From Nocardiopsis metallicus (GTDB lineage: Bacteria > Actinomycetota > Actinomycetes > Streptosporangiales > Streptosporangiaceae): 64,000 bases of DNA. Shown here piece by piece: positions 18,059 through 26,993 of the stretch. The notes beneath the pieces were generated by a model. It saw nothing but the letters and a program-made list of their open reading frames with translations, was not told the origin of the DNA and ran no database searches. Made by a program: the position numbers and the translations under genes. The stretch lies in assembly GCF_014201115.1 (NCBI RefSeq), contig NZ_JACHDO010000001.1, positions 4,464,001 through 4,528,000 of the forward strand, given 5' to 3'. Position 1 is the first letter of the stretch, and each line of letters opens with the position of its first letter.

Positions 18059-19888
18059 ATGAGACTCAGGTCGTTTTCCCGTAAGCAGGTCGTACTGGTC
18101 GCCGTCGCCGCGGCCACCGCCGCCGTCGCCCTCAGCCCGCCCCGGCTGGCCCTGGCCCTGGTCTTCGCCGGACTGGCCGTCCTGGCCCTGGGCGTGGCGA
18201 CCCTGGTGGAGAGGCAGCGCCACCGCCTGTCCGAGGAGCTGGGGCAGGTGTACGGCAGGCTCGACGAGATGACCCGTGACCGCCACGACGAGGCGAGTAT
18301 CGCTCGCGAGCGCGACGCGCGGATCCGGCAGACCATCCAGGAGGCGGCCGACGCCTGCGCGGACCGGACCGTGGAGGGCCTGGCCAGGCTGGAGCGGAAA
18401 CGGGCCCGGGAGCGGGATCGCGAGGAGACCTCCCCCACCCCGGCGGAGCGACGCCTGGCCGACGCGCAGGACCTGCTCTGGACCGGGTACAGCTCCCAGG
18501 GACTGGACCGGCTGCGTGTGCTGGGCGCCGCCCCCGAGGCCAGCCCGGAAGTTCGGGCCGAGGCACACAAGACCCTGTCCAACTGGCACCGCGCCACGGG
18601 CACACCTGACAGCGCACGGGACCACGCCCACCTGGCCGATCTGGCGGCCCCGCGTGCGGCGCGTGGCGCTTCGGGGGTTCCCTCGCTGCTGACCGCGCGT
18701 ATCCGGGCCCCGCGGACAGCACGGCACTTCGACGTGGTACTGATGTCGGACTTCCGGCTTCCCGGCGGCACCACCGGCAGCAACCTCCAGGAGATCGACG
18801 CGCAGCGGAACGCGGGGCTGAGCACCGGCCTGGTGCACCACCCCGTGCTGCGTGAGGACCAGTCCCGCGGGGTCAACCCCAAGATTCTGGCGGCCGTGGA
18901 CAACGAACGGGTCCGATTCGTCGCCCCTGATGAGCGGGTCACCTGTGACCTGCTCGTGGTCAGGTTCCCGCTGATCGGGCAGCGACCGATGGATGTCCTG
19001 CCCTCGGTGGAGGCGGCGCGGCGAATCGTCGTCCTCAACCAGACTCCGAACCGGCGGTACGGGGTAGGGATCGAGGGCAACGAGGCGTGGGACGTGGGCC
19101 GCTGCGTGGAAGGGTTCACGAGCCTGCTCGGAGAGCACACCTGGCACCCGATCAGTCCGCGGGTGCGTGAGGCGATGGTCCGGCACCACGCCGCGGAGAT
19201 GGCCGGGATCCCGCTGGCCGAGGAGGACTGGACCAACATCATCGACCTGGACGCCTGGCGCCGCCCGTCCCGGCGCGCGGCGGACGGCCGGGTGCTGCTC
19301 GGTCGGCACTCACGGGACCACCGGGACAAGTGGCCGGACAGGGCGTCGGTGCTGGCCGCCGCGTATCCGGCGCTGCCGGGCTGGGAGACCCACGTGCTGG
19401 GCGGGGCGAAGGTTCCCGAACACGTGCTGGGCGCGCTGCCGGACCACTGGACCGTGCACGGCTTCGACACGGTGGACGTGCGCGCGTTCCTGCACGGCCT
19501 GGACGCGTACGTCTACTTCACCGGGGAGGGGCACCTGGAGCCGTTCGGCCGGTCCCCGCTGGAGGCGATGGCCGTGGGCCTGCCGACCCTGCTGCCGGAG
19601 TCGTTCCGGCCGGTGTTCGGGGACGCGGCCCTCTACACCGATCCGGCGGGGGTCCGGGAGGCGGTCGAGGCGCTGATGGGCGACGAGGACCGGTACTCCC
19701 GGCAGGTGCGGCGCGGGCACGAGGTGCTGCGTGAGCGCTTCAGCCACCAGACGCACCTGCGGAGGTTGGCGGGGCTGGGGGTGCGCGTTCCGGCGGAGTT
19801 CCTGGAGGCGCCGGGAACGTCAGGGACGTCAGGGGCCAACGGAATCAGTGGAACAGCAGGGGAAGCAGGGGCTCTGTTGATCCCCTGA
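18059..19888 (+). CDS. Membrane-anchored GT-B glycosyltransferase-like protein
   Basis: 609 aa. Two short hydrophobic segments at about residues 7-45 (VVLVAVAAATAAVAL, LALALVFAGLAVLALGVATL) anchor it; a charged coiled coil about 50-130 (RQRHRLSEELGQVYGRLDEM onward) and a TPR-like stretch follow. The C-terminal half is a GT-B fold: LMSDFRLPGGTTGSNLQEI, later GHLEPFGRSPLEAMAVGLP, the acceptor/nucleotide motif of GT4-like enzymes, then RERFSHQTHL. The tail has a small GTSGTSGANGISG repeat. The ATG at 18059 (next to a GTG at 18056) is preferred over an upstream frame because the extra N-terminus would be hydrophilic and unlike a protein start. Probably acts on an envelope glycan or a lipid; substrate unknown. 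Confidence 0.8.
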   Translation: MRLRSFSRKQVVLVAVAAATAAVALSPPRLALALVFAGLAVLALGVATLVERQRHRLSEELGQVYGRLDEMTRDRHDEASIARERDARIRQTIQEAADACADRTVEGLARLERKRARERDREETSPTPAERRLADAQDLLWTGYSSQGLDRLRVLGAAPEASPEVRAEAHKTLSNWHRATGTPDSARDHAHLADLAAPRAARGASGVPSLLTARIRAPRTARHFDVVLMSDFRLPGGTTGSNLQEIDAQRNAGLSTGLVHHPVLREDQSRGVNPKILAAVDNERVRFVAPDERVTCDLLVVRFPLIGQRPMDVLPSVEAARRIVVLNQTPNRRYGVGIEGNEAWDVGRCVEGFTSLLGEHTWHPISPRVREAMVRHHAAEMAGIPLAEEDWTNIIDLDAWRRPSRRAADGRVLLGRHSRDHRDKWPDRASVLAAAYPALPGWETHVLGGAKVPEHVLGALPDHWTVHGFDTVDVRAFLHGLDAYVYFTGEGHLEPFGRSPLEAMAVGLPTLLPESFRPVFGDAALYTDPAGVREAVEALMGDEDRYSRQVRRGHEVLRERFSHQTHLRRLAGLGVRVPAEFLEAPGTSGTSGANGISGTAGEAGALLIP

Positions 19889-19897
19889 ACCATGGAG

Positions 19898-19913
19898 AGT
19901 GGCATAGATCACA
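19898..19913. promoter_or_regulatory. CRP/GlxR-like site 1 (half-degenerate)
   Basis: AGTGG-CATAGA-TCACA compared with TGTGA-N6-TCACA: the right half is perfect and GTG is kept on the left. It lies about 200 bp upstream of the second sdh operon, 48 bp from site 2. Confidence 0.4.
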
Positions 19914-19945
19914 TTAATTTCCCCGAGGTTACCCGGAGGCCGGAA

Positions 19946-19961
19946 CGTGACCGTGATCACA
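19946..19961. promoter_or_regulatory. CRP/GlxR-like site 2
   Basis: CGTGA-CCGTGA-TCACA matches TGTGA-N6-TCACA at nine of ten defined positions. It lies about 145 bp before the start of the second complex II operon. CRP control of the homologous mycobacterial sdh1 operon is known in the family. Confidence 0.6.
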
Positions 19962-20103
19962 GCGGCTTAGCGTTGCGTAACAGACCGGTTCGCTGCTGCT
20001 TCCCGCAGCAATCCAGCACCCGGGAGCGGTCACGGCCACCGGAGGCACGGGTCCGCGCCCCGTCTCCCCGGCCCGCCGCTCTCCACAGGAGGTGGAGACC
20101 ACG

Positions 20104-20937
20104 GTGACCTCTACGACCTCTGCACACGACGAGCGCCCCGGTGGCGGCCCCGGCGGTGGCCGGGCGCGGCTGAGGCAGCGCACGCTCCGCACCGACCGAT
20201 GGTGGCTGGGCCCGACCCTGACGACGTTGGGCCTGGCCACCTTTCTGGTCTACGGGGCGGTCCGGGTGTTCCAGCAGGACCATTACTGGGTCCAGGAACA
20301 CCACTACCTGACGCCCTTCTACTCCCCCTGCCTGGCCGCGCAGTGCGTCCCGGACGCCTCGCTCCTCGGGCGCGTGCCGTGGGAGTTCCCCCCGTTCCTC
20401 CCCTACGCCCTGATCAGCCTGCCGATCCTGCTGCTGTTCCGGGTGACCTGCTACTACTACCGCAAGGCCTACTACCGCTCCGTCTGGCAGGCACCCACGG
20501 CCTGCGCGGTGCGAGAGCCGCACAGCAGCTACACCGGCGAGACGCGTCCGCTGATGCTCCCGCAGAACGGCCACCGCTACTTCTTCTACGCCGCCGGGGC
20601 CATCGTCCTGATCAATACGTGGGACATGCTCGTGCCCTTCTTCCACGGGACGGAGGGCGGGTTCGGTATCGGGGTCGGCAACCTCATCATGCTCACCAAC
20701 GTGCTGCTGCTGTGGGCGTACACCTTCGGCTGCCACTCGTGCCGGCACATCATGGGCGGCCGCCTGCGCAGCTTCAGCCGGAGTCCGGTCCGGTACTGGT
20801 TCTGGACCCGGATCTCCACGCTGAACGACCGGCACATGCTGTTCGGCTGGCTGAGCATCGCGTCGCTGATGGCCACCGACGCCTACATCGCCCTGGTCGC
20901 CAGCGGCACCATCACCGACCTGCGCATCCTCAACTGA
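20104..20937 (+). CDS. Membrane subunit of a second complex II (mycobacterial Sdh1-like, possible embedded Rieske centre)
   Basis: 277 aa, five hydrophobic segments (WLGPTLTTLGLATFLVYG; FLPYALISLPILLLFRV; YFFYAAGAIVLINTWDML; GNLIMLTNVLLLWAYTFG; MLFGWLSIASLMATDAYIAL). It is unlike the b558 anchor. Cys/His pairs at the membrane edge, FYSPCLAAQC and GCHSCRHIMGG, resemble metal ligands; mycobacterial Sdh1 is reported to hold a Rieske-type [2Fe-2S] cluster in its membrane part, and these are the natural candidates here (inference). The GTG at 20104 is chosen because AGGAGG (20087-20092) sits 11 nt before it and overlaps the earlier GTG at 20092. First gene of a membrane-flavoprotein-Fe/S operon, the same order as mycobacterial sdh1. 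Confidence 0.8.
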   Translation: MTSTTSAHDERPGGGPGGGRARLRQRTLRTDRWWLGPTLTTLGLATFLVYGAVRVFQQDHYWVQEHHYLTPFYSPCLAAQCVPDASLLGRVPWEFPPFLPYALISLPILLLFRVTCYYYRKAYYRSVWQAPTACAVREPHSSYTGETRPLMLPQNGHRYFFYAAGAIVLINTWDMLVPFFHGTEGGFGIGVGNLIMLTNVLLLWAYTFGCHSCRHIMGGRLRSFSRSPVRYWFWTRISTLNDRHMLFGWLSIASLMATDAYIALVASGTITDLRILN

Positions 20938-21016
20938 GCACCGCGTCTCGACAGAACACCGCGTCTGGACTGGGCACGGCAACCCACACGAGCATCGGGG
21001 AAGGAAGACACATCCC

Positions 21017-22990
21017 ATGCCCCCCACAGCAGAGAACGGGATCACCCGGTACGACTACGACGTCGTGGTGATCGGAGCGGGCGGCGCCGGGCTCCGGGCC
21101 GCGATCGCCGCACGCGAGCAGGGCAAACGCACCGCGATCATCTCGAAGTCGCTCTTCGGCAAGGCGCACACGGTGATGGCCGAGGGCGGCGCCGCGGCCG
21201 CCCTGGGCAACACCAACGAGGCCGACTCCTGGAAGGTCCACTTCCGCGACACCCTGCGCGGCGGCAAGTTCCTCAACGACCCCCGGATGGCCGAACTCCA
21301 CGCCAAGGAGGCGCCCGAACGCATCCTGGAACTGGAGTACTGGGGCGCGCTGTTCGACCGCACCGCGGACGGGCGGATCAGCCAGCGCAACTTCGGCGGA
21401 CACGAGTACCCGCGGCTCGCGCACGTGGGCGACCGCACCGGCCTGGAGCTCATCCGCACGCTGCAACAGCGGATCGTGGCGCTACAGCAGGCCGACGCGG
21501 CGGAGTACGGCGACCCGGACGCCCGGCTGAGGGTCTTCGCGGAGACCGCCGTGACCAGCCTGATCAGGGAGGACGGAGACGCGGGAAGGATCGTCGGGGC
21601 CTTCGGCTACCGCAGGGTGGACGGCGGGTTCGTGCTGTTCGAGGCGCCCGCCGTCATCCTCGCCACCGGCGGCATCGGCAAGGCCTTCCGCACCACCTCG
21701 AACTCCTGGGAGTACACGGGAGACGGGCACGCCCTGGCACTGCGCGCCGGGGCCTCGCTGATCAACATGGAGTTCGTCCAGTTCCACCCCACCGGGATGG
21801 TCTGGCCGCCCTCGGTGAAGGGCATCCTGGTCACCGAATCCGTGCGCGGTGACGGCGGCGTGCTGCGCAACTCCAAGGGCGAACGGTTCATGTTCGACTA
21901 CGTGCCCGACGTCTTCCGCTCGCAGTACGCGGAGACCGAGGCCGAGGCGGACGGCTGGTACGACGACCCCGCCCACCACAGAAGGCCGCCGGAGCTGCTG
22001 CCCCGCGACGAGGTGGCACGGGCCATCAACAGCGAGGTGAAGGAGGGGCGGGGCTCCCCGCACGGGGGCGTGTTCCTGGACGTGTCCTCGCGGCTGCCCG
22101 CCGAGGAGATCCGGCGGCGGCTGCCGTCCATGCACCACCAGTTCAAGGAACTGGCGGACGTGGACATCACCGCCGAGCCCATGGAGGTGGGCCCCACCTG
22201 CCACTACGTGATGGGCGGGGTGCGGGTGGACGCCGACACCGCGGCCTCGGACGTGCCCGGCCTGTTCGCCGCCGGTGAGGTGGCGGGAGGCATGCACGGG
22301 TCCAACCGGCTGGGCGGCAACTCGCTGTCGGACCTGCTGGTCTTCGGGCGGCGGGCCGGGCTGGGCGCGGCCGCTTACGTGGACGCGCTCGGTGACGGGA
22401 CCGGTAGCGCCGAGCCGGAATCCGGGGTAGTGGACCGGGCGGCCGCCGAGACGGTGAGTTCGTCGCTGGCTCCGCTCAAACAGGGTGAGGGGGAGAACCC
22501 GTACACGATCCACTCCGAACTCCAGGACACCATGAACGACCTGGTCGGGATCATTCGCAAGGGGCCGGAGGTGGAACAGGCCCTGGAGCGGTTGAAGGAG
22601 CTGTCCGAGCGGGTGGAGGTGCTCAGCGCCCCCGGGGACCGGGTGTACAACCCTGGCTGGCACCTGGCACTGGCCCTGCCCAACATGCTCCTGGTGTCCG
22701 AGGCCGTGGCCCGGGCGGCGTTGGAGCGCACCGAGTCGAGGGGCGGGCACACGCGCGACGACTACCCGGAGATGTCGGCCGAGTGGCGGAAGGTGAACCT
22801 GTCCGCGCGGGCCGTCGACGGCCGGATCGAGCTGGAGCGGCGCCCGGTCGCGGACATTCCCGAGGAGATGCTCGCCCTCTTCGACCGGGACGAGCTGGCG
22901 AAGTACCTGACCGAGGCGGAGCTGCCGGGAGGCCGGAGCGCCGACGGGGAAGAACCCCCCGAAGAAGGACCCGAGGAGGGCACGTCATGA
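21017..22990 (+). CDS. Succinate dehydrogenase/fumarate reductase flavoprotein subunit, second complex
   Basis: 657 aa catalytic FAD subunit. FAD-binding VVVIGAGGAGLRAAIAA, covalent-FAD region KAHTVMAEGGAAAALGN (His), FHPTGMVWP, CHYVMGGVRVDAD and GSNRLGGNSLSDLLVFGRRAG are all present. It differs from the flavoprotein at 14109-16055 throughout (MAEGG instead of AAQGG; VFGRRAG end), and belongs with the mycobacterial Sdh1-type enzymes. GGAAGG precedes the ATG. The stop overlaps the sdhB start (ATGA). Confidence 0.94.
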   Translation: MPPTAENGITRYDYDVVVIGAGGAGLRAAIAAREQGKRTAIISKSLFGKAHTVMAEGGAAAALGNTNEADSWKVHFRDTLRGGKFLNDPRMAELHAKEAPERILELEYWGALFDRTADGRISQRNFGGHEYPRLAHVGDRTGLELIRTLQQRIVALQQADAAEYGDPDARLRVFAETAVTSLIREDGDAGRIVGAFGYRRVDGGFVLFEAPAVILATGGIGKAFRTTSNSWEYTGDGHALALRAGASLINMEFVQFHPTGMVWPPSVKGILVTESVRGDGGVLRNSKGERFMFDYVPDVFRSQYAETEAEADGWYDDPAHHRRPPELLPRDEVARAINSEVKEGRGSPHGGVFLDVSSRLPAEEIRRRLPSMHHQFKELADVDITAEPMEVGPTCHYVMGGVRVDADTAASDVPGLFAAGEVAGGMHGSNRLGGNSLSDLLVFGRRAGLGAAAYVDALGDGTGSAEPESGVVDRAAAETVSSSLAPLKQGEGENPYTIHSELQDTMNDLVGIIRKGPEVEQALERLKELSERVEVLSAPGDRVYNPGWHLALALPNMLLVSEAVARAALERTESRGGHTRDDYPEMSAEWRKVNLSARAVDGRIELERRPVADIPEEMLALFDRDELAKYLTEAELPGGRSADGEEPPEEGPEEGTS

Positions 22991-23778
22991 GTGAACGGAC
23001 GTTCCGGGTGTGGCGCGGCGCGGCCGACGGAGAACTCACCGAGTACCGGGTGGAGGTGAACGAGGGCGAGGTCGTCCTGGACGTGCTGCACCGCCTCCAG
23101 GCCACCCAGGCCCCCGACATGGCGGTCCGGTGGAACTGCAAGGCGGGCAAGTGCGGCTCGTGCTCGGTGGAGATCAACGGGCGGCCCCGCCTGTCCTGTA
23201 TGACCCGGATGAGCGTGTTCGACGAGGACGAGGTCATCACGGTGACCCCGATGCGCACCTTCCCGGTCGTGCGGGACCTGGTGTGCGACGTGTCGTACAA
23301 CTACGACAAGGCCCGGGAGATCCCGTCGTTCACCCCGGATCCGAAGACGGAGCCGGGTGACTTCCGGATGCGCCAGGTGGACGTGGAGCGCTCGCAGGAG
23401 TTCCGCAAGTGCATCGAGTGCTTCCTGTGCAACAACGTCTGCCACGTGATCCGCGACCACGAGGAGAACAAGGAACACTTCTCCGGGCCGCGGTTCCTCA
23501 TGCGGGTCGCCGAGCTGGAGATGCACCCCGAGGACACCGCGGACCGGCGCAAGATCGCCCAGGAGGAGTTCGGGATGGGCTACTGCAACATCACCAAGTG
23601 CTGCACGGAAGTCTGCCCCGAAGGGATCCGCATCACCGACAACGCGCTCATCCCGCTGAAGGAACGCGTGGTGGACCGCAAGTACGACCCGCTGGTGTGG
23701 CTGGGTTCGAAGATCGGCACGCGCCCGAAGGACACCCCGATGGCCCCGAACACCCGCCGCCCGCAGGACGGGGACTGA
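22987..23778 (+). CDS. Succinate dehydrogenase/fumarate reductase iron-sulfur subunit, second complex
   Basis: 263 aa. [2Fe-2S] ligands CKAGKCGSCSVEINGRPRLSC, then CIECFLCNNVCH and CNITKCCTEVCPEG for the two further clusters. ATG at 22987 overlaps the flavoprotein stop; a longer in-frame extension upstream lies inside sdhA and is rejected. The role is to pass electrons to the membrane subunit at 20104-20937. The C-terminal extension (KIGTRPKDTPMAPNTRRPQ) is longer than in the other SdhB. Confidence 0.94.
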   Translation: MSERTFRVWRGAADGELTEYRVEVNEGEVVLDVLHRLQATQAPDMAVRWNCKAGKCGSCSVEINGRPRLSCMTRMSVFDEDEVITVTPMRTFPVVRDLVCDVSYNYDKAREIPSFTPDPKTEPGDFRMRQVDVERSQEFRKCIECFLCNNVCHVIRDHEENKEHFSGPRFLMRVAELEMHPEDTADRRKIAQEEFGMGYCNITKCCTEVCPEGIRITDNALIPLKERVVDRKYDPLVWLGSKIGTRPKDTPMAPNTRRPQDGD

Positions 23779-23994
23779 GGGTCCAGCAGGTGAGCGGTGG
23801 GCGGCGGGGACGACAGATCCGCCGCCTTTTCCCACCCAAGGCCCACAAAGCTCGCTTCACGCCTTTGCTGCCTGCTTCTACGTTTTCTCGACTTCGTCGT
23901 AGGGGGCGGATAGCTTGACCGTCCCGACGCCGGTGCCGCCCACCCCCAGCCCCGGCGCGGCACCGATCCGGGGCATGAACGAAGGAAGCGGGAC

Positions 23995-25113
23995 ATGGCC
24001 GAGGACACCGGCTTCAAGCGGCATTTCAATGCGGAGAGCGCACGTTACCTCGGAGAACGGATCCGTGTGGTCCACCCCGGTTTCGACGTGGACGGCTACG
24101 GCGCGCAGATCGGCGCCCGGGTCGGCCCGCTGGAGCTCAAGGACCGGGCCCTGGTGATGGCCGAAGGCCTGCGCGCAAGGCTCCCCGAGCACTACCCCGA
24201 CGCCCTCGACGTGCTCCGTGCCTGTATGTCCGCCCTCACCGACGAGGACAAGGGATACGCGGACGGGTTCTACCTGATGGCCGTGACCCGGTTCGTGGAG
24301 GAGTTCGGGGTGGATCACCCCGAAGCCTCTCTGGCCGCGATGCCCGAACTCACCCGGCACCACACGTGCGAGTTCGCCGTCCGACCCTTCGTGTCGGCGC
24401 ACTACGAGGCGGCGATGGCGATGATGCGCTCCTGCGCCGTCCACGACGACCACGACATCCGCCGGTTCGCCAGCGAGGGCATCCGCCCCCGGCTGCCCTG
24501 GGCCCGCAGGCTCCCGAAGTTCGTCGCCGACCCCGCCCCGGTGCTGGAGGTCCTGGAGCTCCTGCGCAGCGACCCGTCCAAGTACGTGCGCACCTCGGTC
24601 GCCAACAACCTCAACGACGTCTCCCGAGACCATCCCGGCCTGGTGCTGGACACGGCCGAGCGTTGGACGCGCGAGAGCCCGACCCCGGAGACCGCGTGGA
24701 CGGTCCGGCACGCGCTGCGCACCCTGGTGAAACAGGGCGACCAGCGGGCGCTGGCGCTGCTGGGGGCCACCGGCGGCGAACACGTGGAGGTGAAGGGGCT
24801 GGCCCTCACTCCGGAGGTGCTCGACCTGGGCGGGCCCCTGTTGGTCCGGGTGGACCTGGTCAACACGGACGGGCGGCCGCACACGGTGGTCGTGGACTAC
24901 GTGGTGCACCACGTGCGCGCCAACGGCAGCCGGAGCCCGAAGGTGTTCAAATGGGCGAAGGTCGAACTGCGCGCCGGGGAGCGGCGGACCCTGGAGAGGA
25001 AACACCCGGTCCGCCCGATCAGCACACGCTCCTACTACCCGGGGGAACACCTCGTGGAGATCCAGGTGAACGGCCTGGTGAAGGCGGCGGAAGCGTTCGA
25101 GCTACGCGTCTGA
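23995..25113 (+). CDS. AlkC/AlkD-like DNA alkylation repair protein with Ig-like C-terminus
   Basis: 372 aa. Residues about 1-245 are HEAT-like helical repeats (DDHDIRRFASEGIRPRLPWARRL and SDPSKYVRTSVANNLNDVSRDHP are typical of the ALK/AlkD family of base-excision glycosylases). Residues about 265-372 are beta-rich (LLVRVDLVNTDGRPHTVVVDY, YYPGEHLVEIQVNGL) and resemble the Ig-like domain of AlkC proteins, which contact the damaged DNA. The enzyme would remove N3/N7-alkylated bases. ATG 23995 follows GAAGGAAG. Family moderately sure; glycosylase activity is inferred. Confidence 0.8.
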   Translation: MAEDTGFKRHFNAESARYLGERIRVVHPGFDVDGYGAQIGARVGPLELKDRALVMAEGLRARLPEHYPDALDVLRACMSALTDEDKGYADGFYLMAVTRFVEEFGVDHPEASLAAMPELTRHHTCEFAVRPFVSAHYEAAMAMMRSCAVHDDHDIRRFASEGIRPRLPWARRLPKFVADPAPVLEVLELLRSDPSKYVRTSVANNLNDVSRDHPGLVLDTAERWTRESPTPETAWTVRHALRTLVKQGDQRALALLGATGGEHVEVKGLALTPEVLDLGGPLLVRVDLVNTDGRPHTVVVDYVVHHVRANGSRSPKVFKWAKVELRAGERRTLERKHPVRPISTRSYYPGEHLVEIQVNGLVKAAEAFELRV

Positions 25114-25193
25114 CCGGTCCGATCGCGGCGGGTGCCCTTCCTCGGCACGGACACAGGATGCCCCGCTGCGCGTCGGGGAGGGCTGGGCCGGGC

Positions 25194-25829
25194 TCAGAAC
25201 CCCCGGCTGGTCCACTCGTCGAGGTGGGCCGCGGCTTCGGCGATGGTGGTGGACTCGCCGTGGCCGGGGTGGACGACGGTGTCGCCGGGCAGGGTGGCGA
25301 GTTGGTCGCGGATGGAGGCGATGATCGTCGGGAAGTCCGAGGCGGGCTGGCCGGTGGCGCCCGGGCCGTCGGGAAAGAGGGTGTCGCCGCTGAAGACCAC
25401 GCCGAGGTCGGGGGCGTAGAAGGAGACGCCGCCGGGGGTGTGGCCCGGAGTGTGCAGGACGTTGAGCTCCGTGTCTCCGGCGCGCAGGACCTCGCCGTGC
25501 AGGAGCGGGGCGTCGGGTTCGCGGTAGGGGTGGACCTGGTGCCAGAGTTCGGCGTCGTCGGGGTGGAGCAGGATCGGGCAGTCGGTGAGGTCGGCCAGGG
25601 CGACGGCGGCGTTGACGTGGTCGCTGTGGCCGTGCGTGCACACGATCGCCATCAGTTCGCGGTCGCCCAGGCCCCGGGCGATGCGCTCGTGGTCGTGGGC
25701 GGCGTCGATCACCACGGCGCTCTCGTCGTTGCCGATGATCCACACGTTGTTCTCGACGTTGGACTCGGCGCCCTCGACGCTGAAGATTCCCGAGGTACGC
25801 AGCCGCTGGACGGGGGACAGGGAACTCAC
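25194..25829 (-). CDS. MBL-fold metallo-hydrolase (glyoxalase II-like)
   Basis: 211 aa. Zinc-binding THGHSDH (about 64-70), HTPGHTPGG, SGDTLFP and HPGHG supply the metal ligands. The size and layout resemble actinobacterial hydrolases that split mycothiol or other thiol esters, often next to mycothiol-dependent dehydrogenases; no such partner lies here, so the substrate is open. The start is GTG at 25829; Shine-Dalgarno is weak (GGTGG). Confidence 0.85.
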   Translation of the reverse strand: MSSLSPVQRLRTSGIFSVEGAESNVENNVWIIGNDESAVVIDAAHDHERIARGLGDRELMAIVCTHGHSDHVNAAVALADLTDCPILLHPDDAELWHQVHPYREPDAPLLHGEVLRAGDTELNVLHTPGHTPGGVSFYAPDLGVVFSGDTLFPDGPGATGQPASDFPTIIASIRDQLATLPGDTVVHPGHGESTTIAEAAAHLDEWTSRGF

Positions 25830-25900
25830 AGGCTCACCACCTGACGTCTGGCGGGACAGGGCTTCTGAGCCTATCCCGACGGATGTGCACGCACACGCTT

Positions 25901-26884
25901 TTAGCCGGCGTCGAAGTCGCGGCGCAGGGCGTAGGGCTGGATGAGGCCGAGGCCGTGCGCGTGCCGGGCCCGGACCTTGACGACTTGGAGCCCTTCTTCT
26001 TCGGCGAGGCTCTCAGCGAGCGCGTCGTCGATGAGGACCGTGCCGGGGCGGGCGAAGGAGGTGAGGCGGCTGGAGCGGTTGACCGTGGTGCCGAAGACGT
26101 CCCCGTGCAGGGTGAGCACCGGGCCGTAGGCCACGCCGACACGGACGTCGGGGACCTCGACGTGGGTCTTCACTCCGGAGGCCAGCCGCAGGGCGATGTC
26201 CGCCGCCTGGAGGGGCGAGTCCGCGACGTAGAGCACCTCGTCGCCGAGGGTCTTGACCACGCGGCCTCCGCCGGAGGCGACGATGTCGGCGGCGGTGGCT
26301 TCGAAACCCTCCACGACCCCGGCGAGTTCGACCTCGTCGAGTTCGCGGCTGAGCGTGGTGAAGGAGACCAGGTCGGCGAAGCCCACGATCAGCGGGTAGT
26401 AGTTCGGGACGATGTCGTTGCCGTTGGACATCACGGCGAGCGTGCGCGCGGTGGAGGCGGCGAGCTGGCGGCGCCAGATGTGCAGGAGGAGGCGCTCCAC
26501 GTCCGGCAGGAGCTCCTTGACCTGGTTCATCAGAGGGTTGGCGGCCTCGTTGCCGTCCTGGAACATGAGGGTGCTCAGGATGCTGGTCTGCCAGTCGGCC
26601 AGGCGGGCCATGGTCTGCCCCATGGCGCGGGCGAAGCGGACCACGCCCTCCTCGTCGAGGATGCCCTCCTTGAGCAGGGAGTCGGTGATACGCAACGCCT
26701 CGACGTCGCTCTCGGCGAAGATGACCGAGTCGTCACCCAGGGTGGGAAAGCCCAGGGCGCGCCAGACGCGGCCGGCAAGCTCGGGATCGGCTCCGGCGAG
26801 CTCGACCGCCTGTTCCCTGGTGTAGACCGCCTCACCACCGAGCAGGACGGACTCGATCGCTTTCGGGTCAGGACGCGACGGCAT
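25901..26884 (-). CDS. Class III adenylyl cyclase with N-terminal regulatory domain
   Basis: 327 aa, predicted to make cAMP from ATP. The N-terminal 170 residues are helical and resemble the autoinhibitory domain of mycobacterial Rv1264/Rv2212-type cyclases. The catalytic domain has both metal Asp (VGFADLVSFT; VVKTLGDEVL), the Lys of VKTLGD that selects adenine, and the transition-state Asn and Arg (TTVNRSSRL). It has no membrane helix, so it is soluble or peripheral. It is 2.1 kb from the second sdh operon, whose upstream region has CRP-like sites, which would give its product an obvious local use (inference). Confidence 0.88.
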   Translation of the reverse strand: MPSRPDPKAIESVLLGGEAVYTREQAVELAGADPELAGRVWRALGFPTLGDDSVIFAESDVEALRITDSLLKEGILDEEGVVRFARAMGQTMARLADWQTSILSTLMFQDGNEAANPLMNQVKELLPDVERLLLHIWRRQLAASTARTLAVMSNGNDIVPNYYPLIVGFADLVSFTTLSRELDEVELAGVVEGFEATAADIVASGGGRVVKTLGDEVLYVADSPLQAADIALRLASGVKTHVEVPDVRVGVAYGPVLTLHGDVFGTTVNRSSRLTSFARPGTVLIDDALAESLAEEEGLQVVKVRARHAHGLGLIQPYALRRDFDAG

Positions 26885-26993
26885 ACGTTCTCTTTCACGG
26901 GACCTTCCCCGCCGGAGCGGGGAGCAATCTCTTTGCCACCGGCCCGAAGGCGCGGTGCTGGATGCGCCTCCAGCTTACGCCGGAGGCCTGGGG

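Noticed and set aside
20939..20966. Direct repeat CACCGCGTCT between sdh membrane and flavoprotein genes
   Set aside because: Only 10 bp, 18-bp period, two copies in a short spacer; likely chance or local duplication without a clear role.
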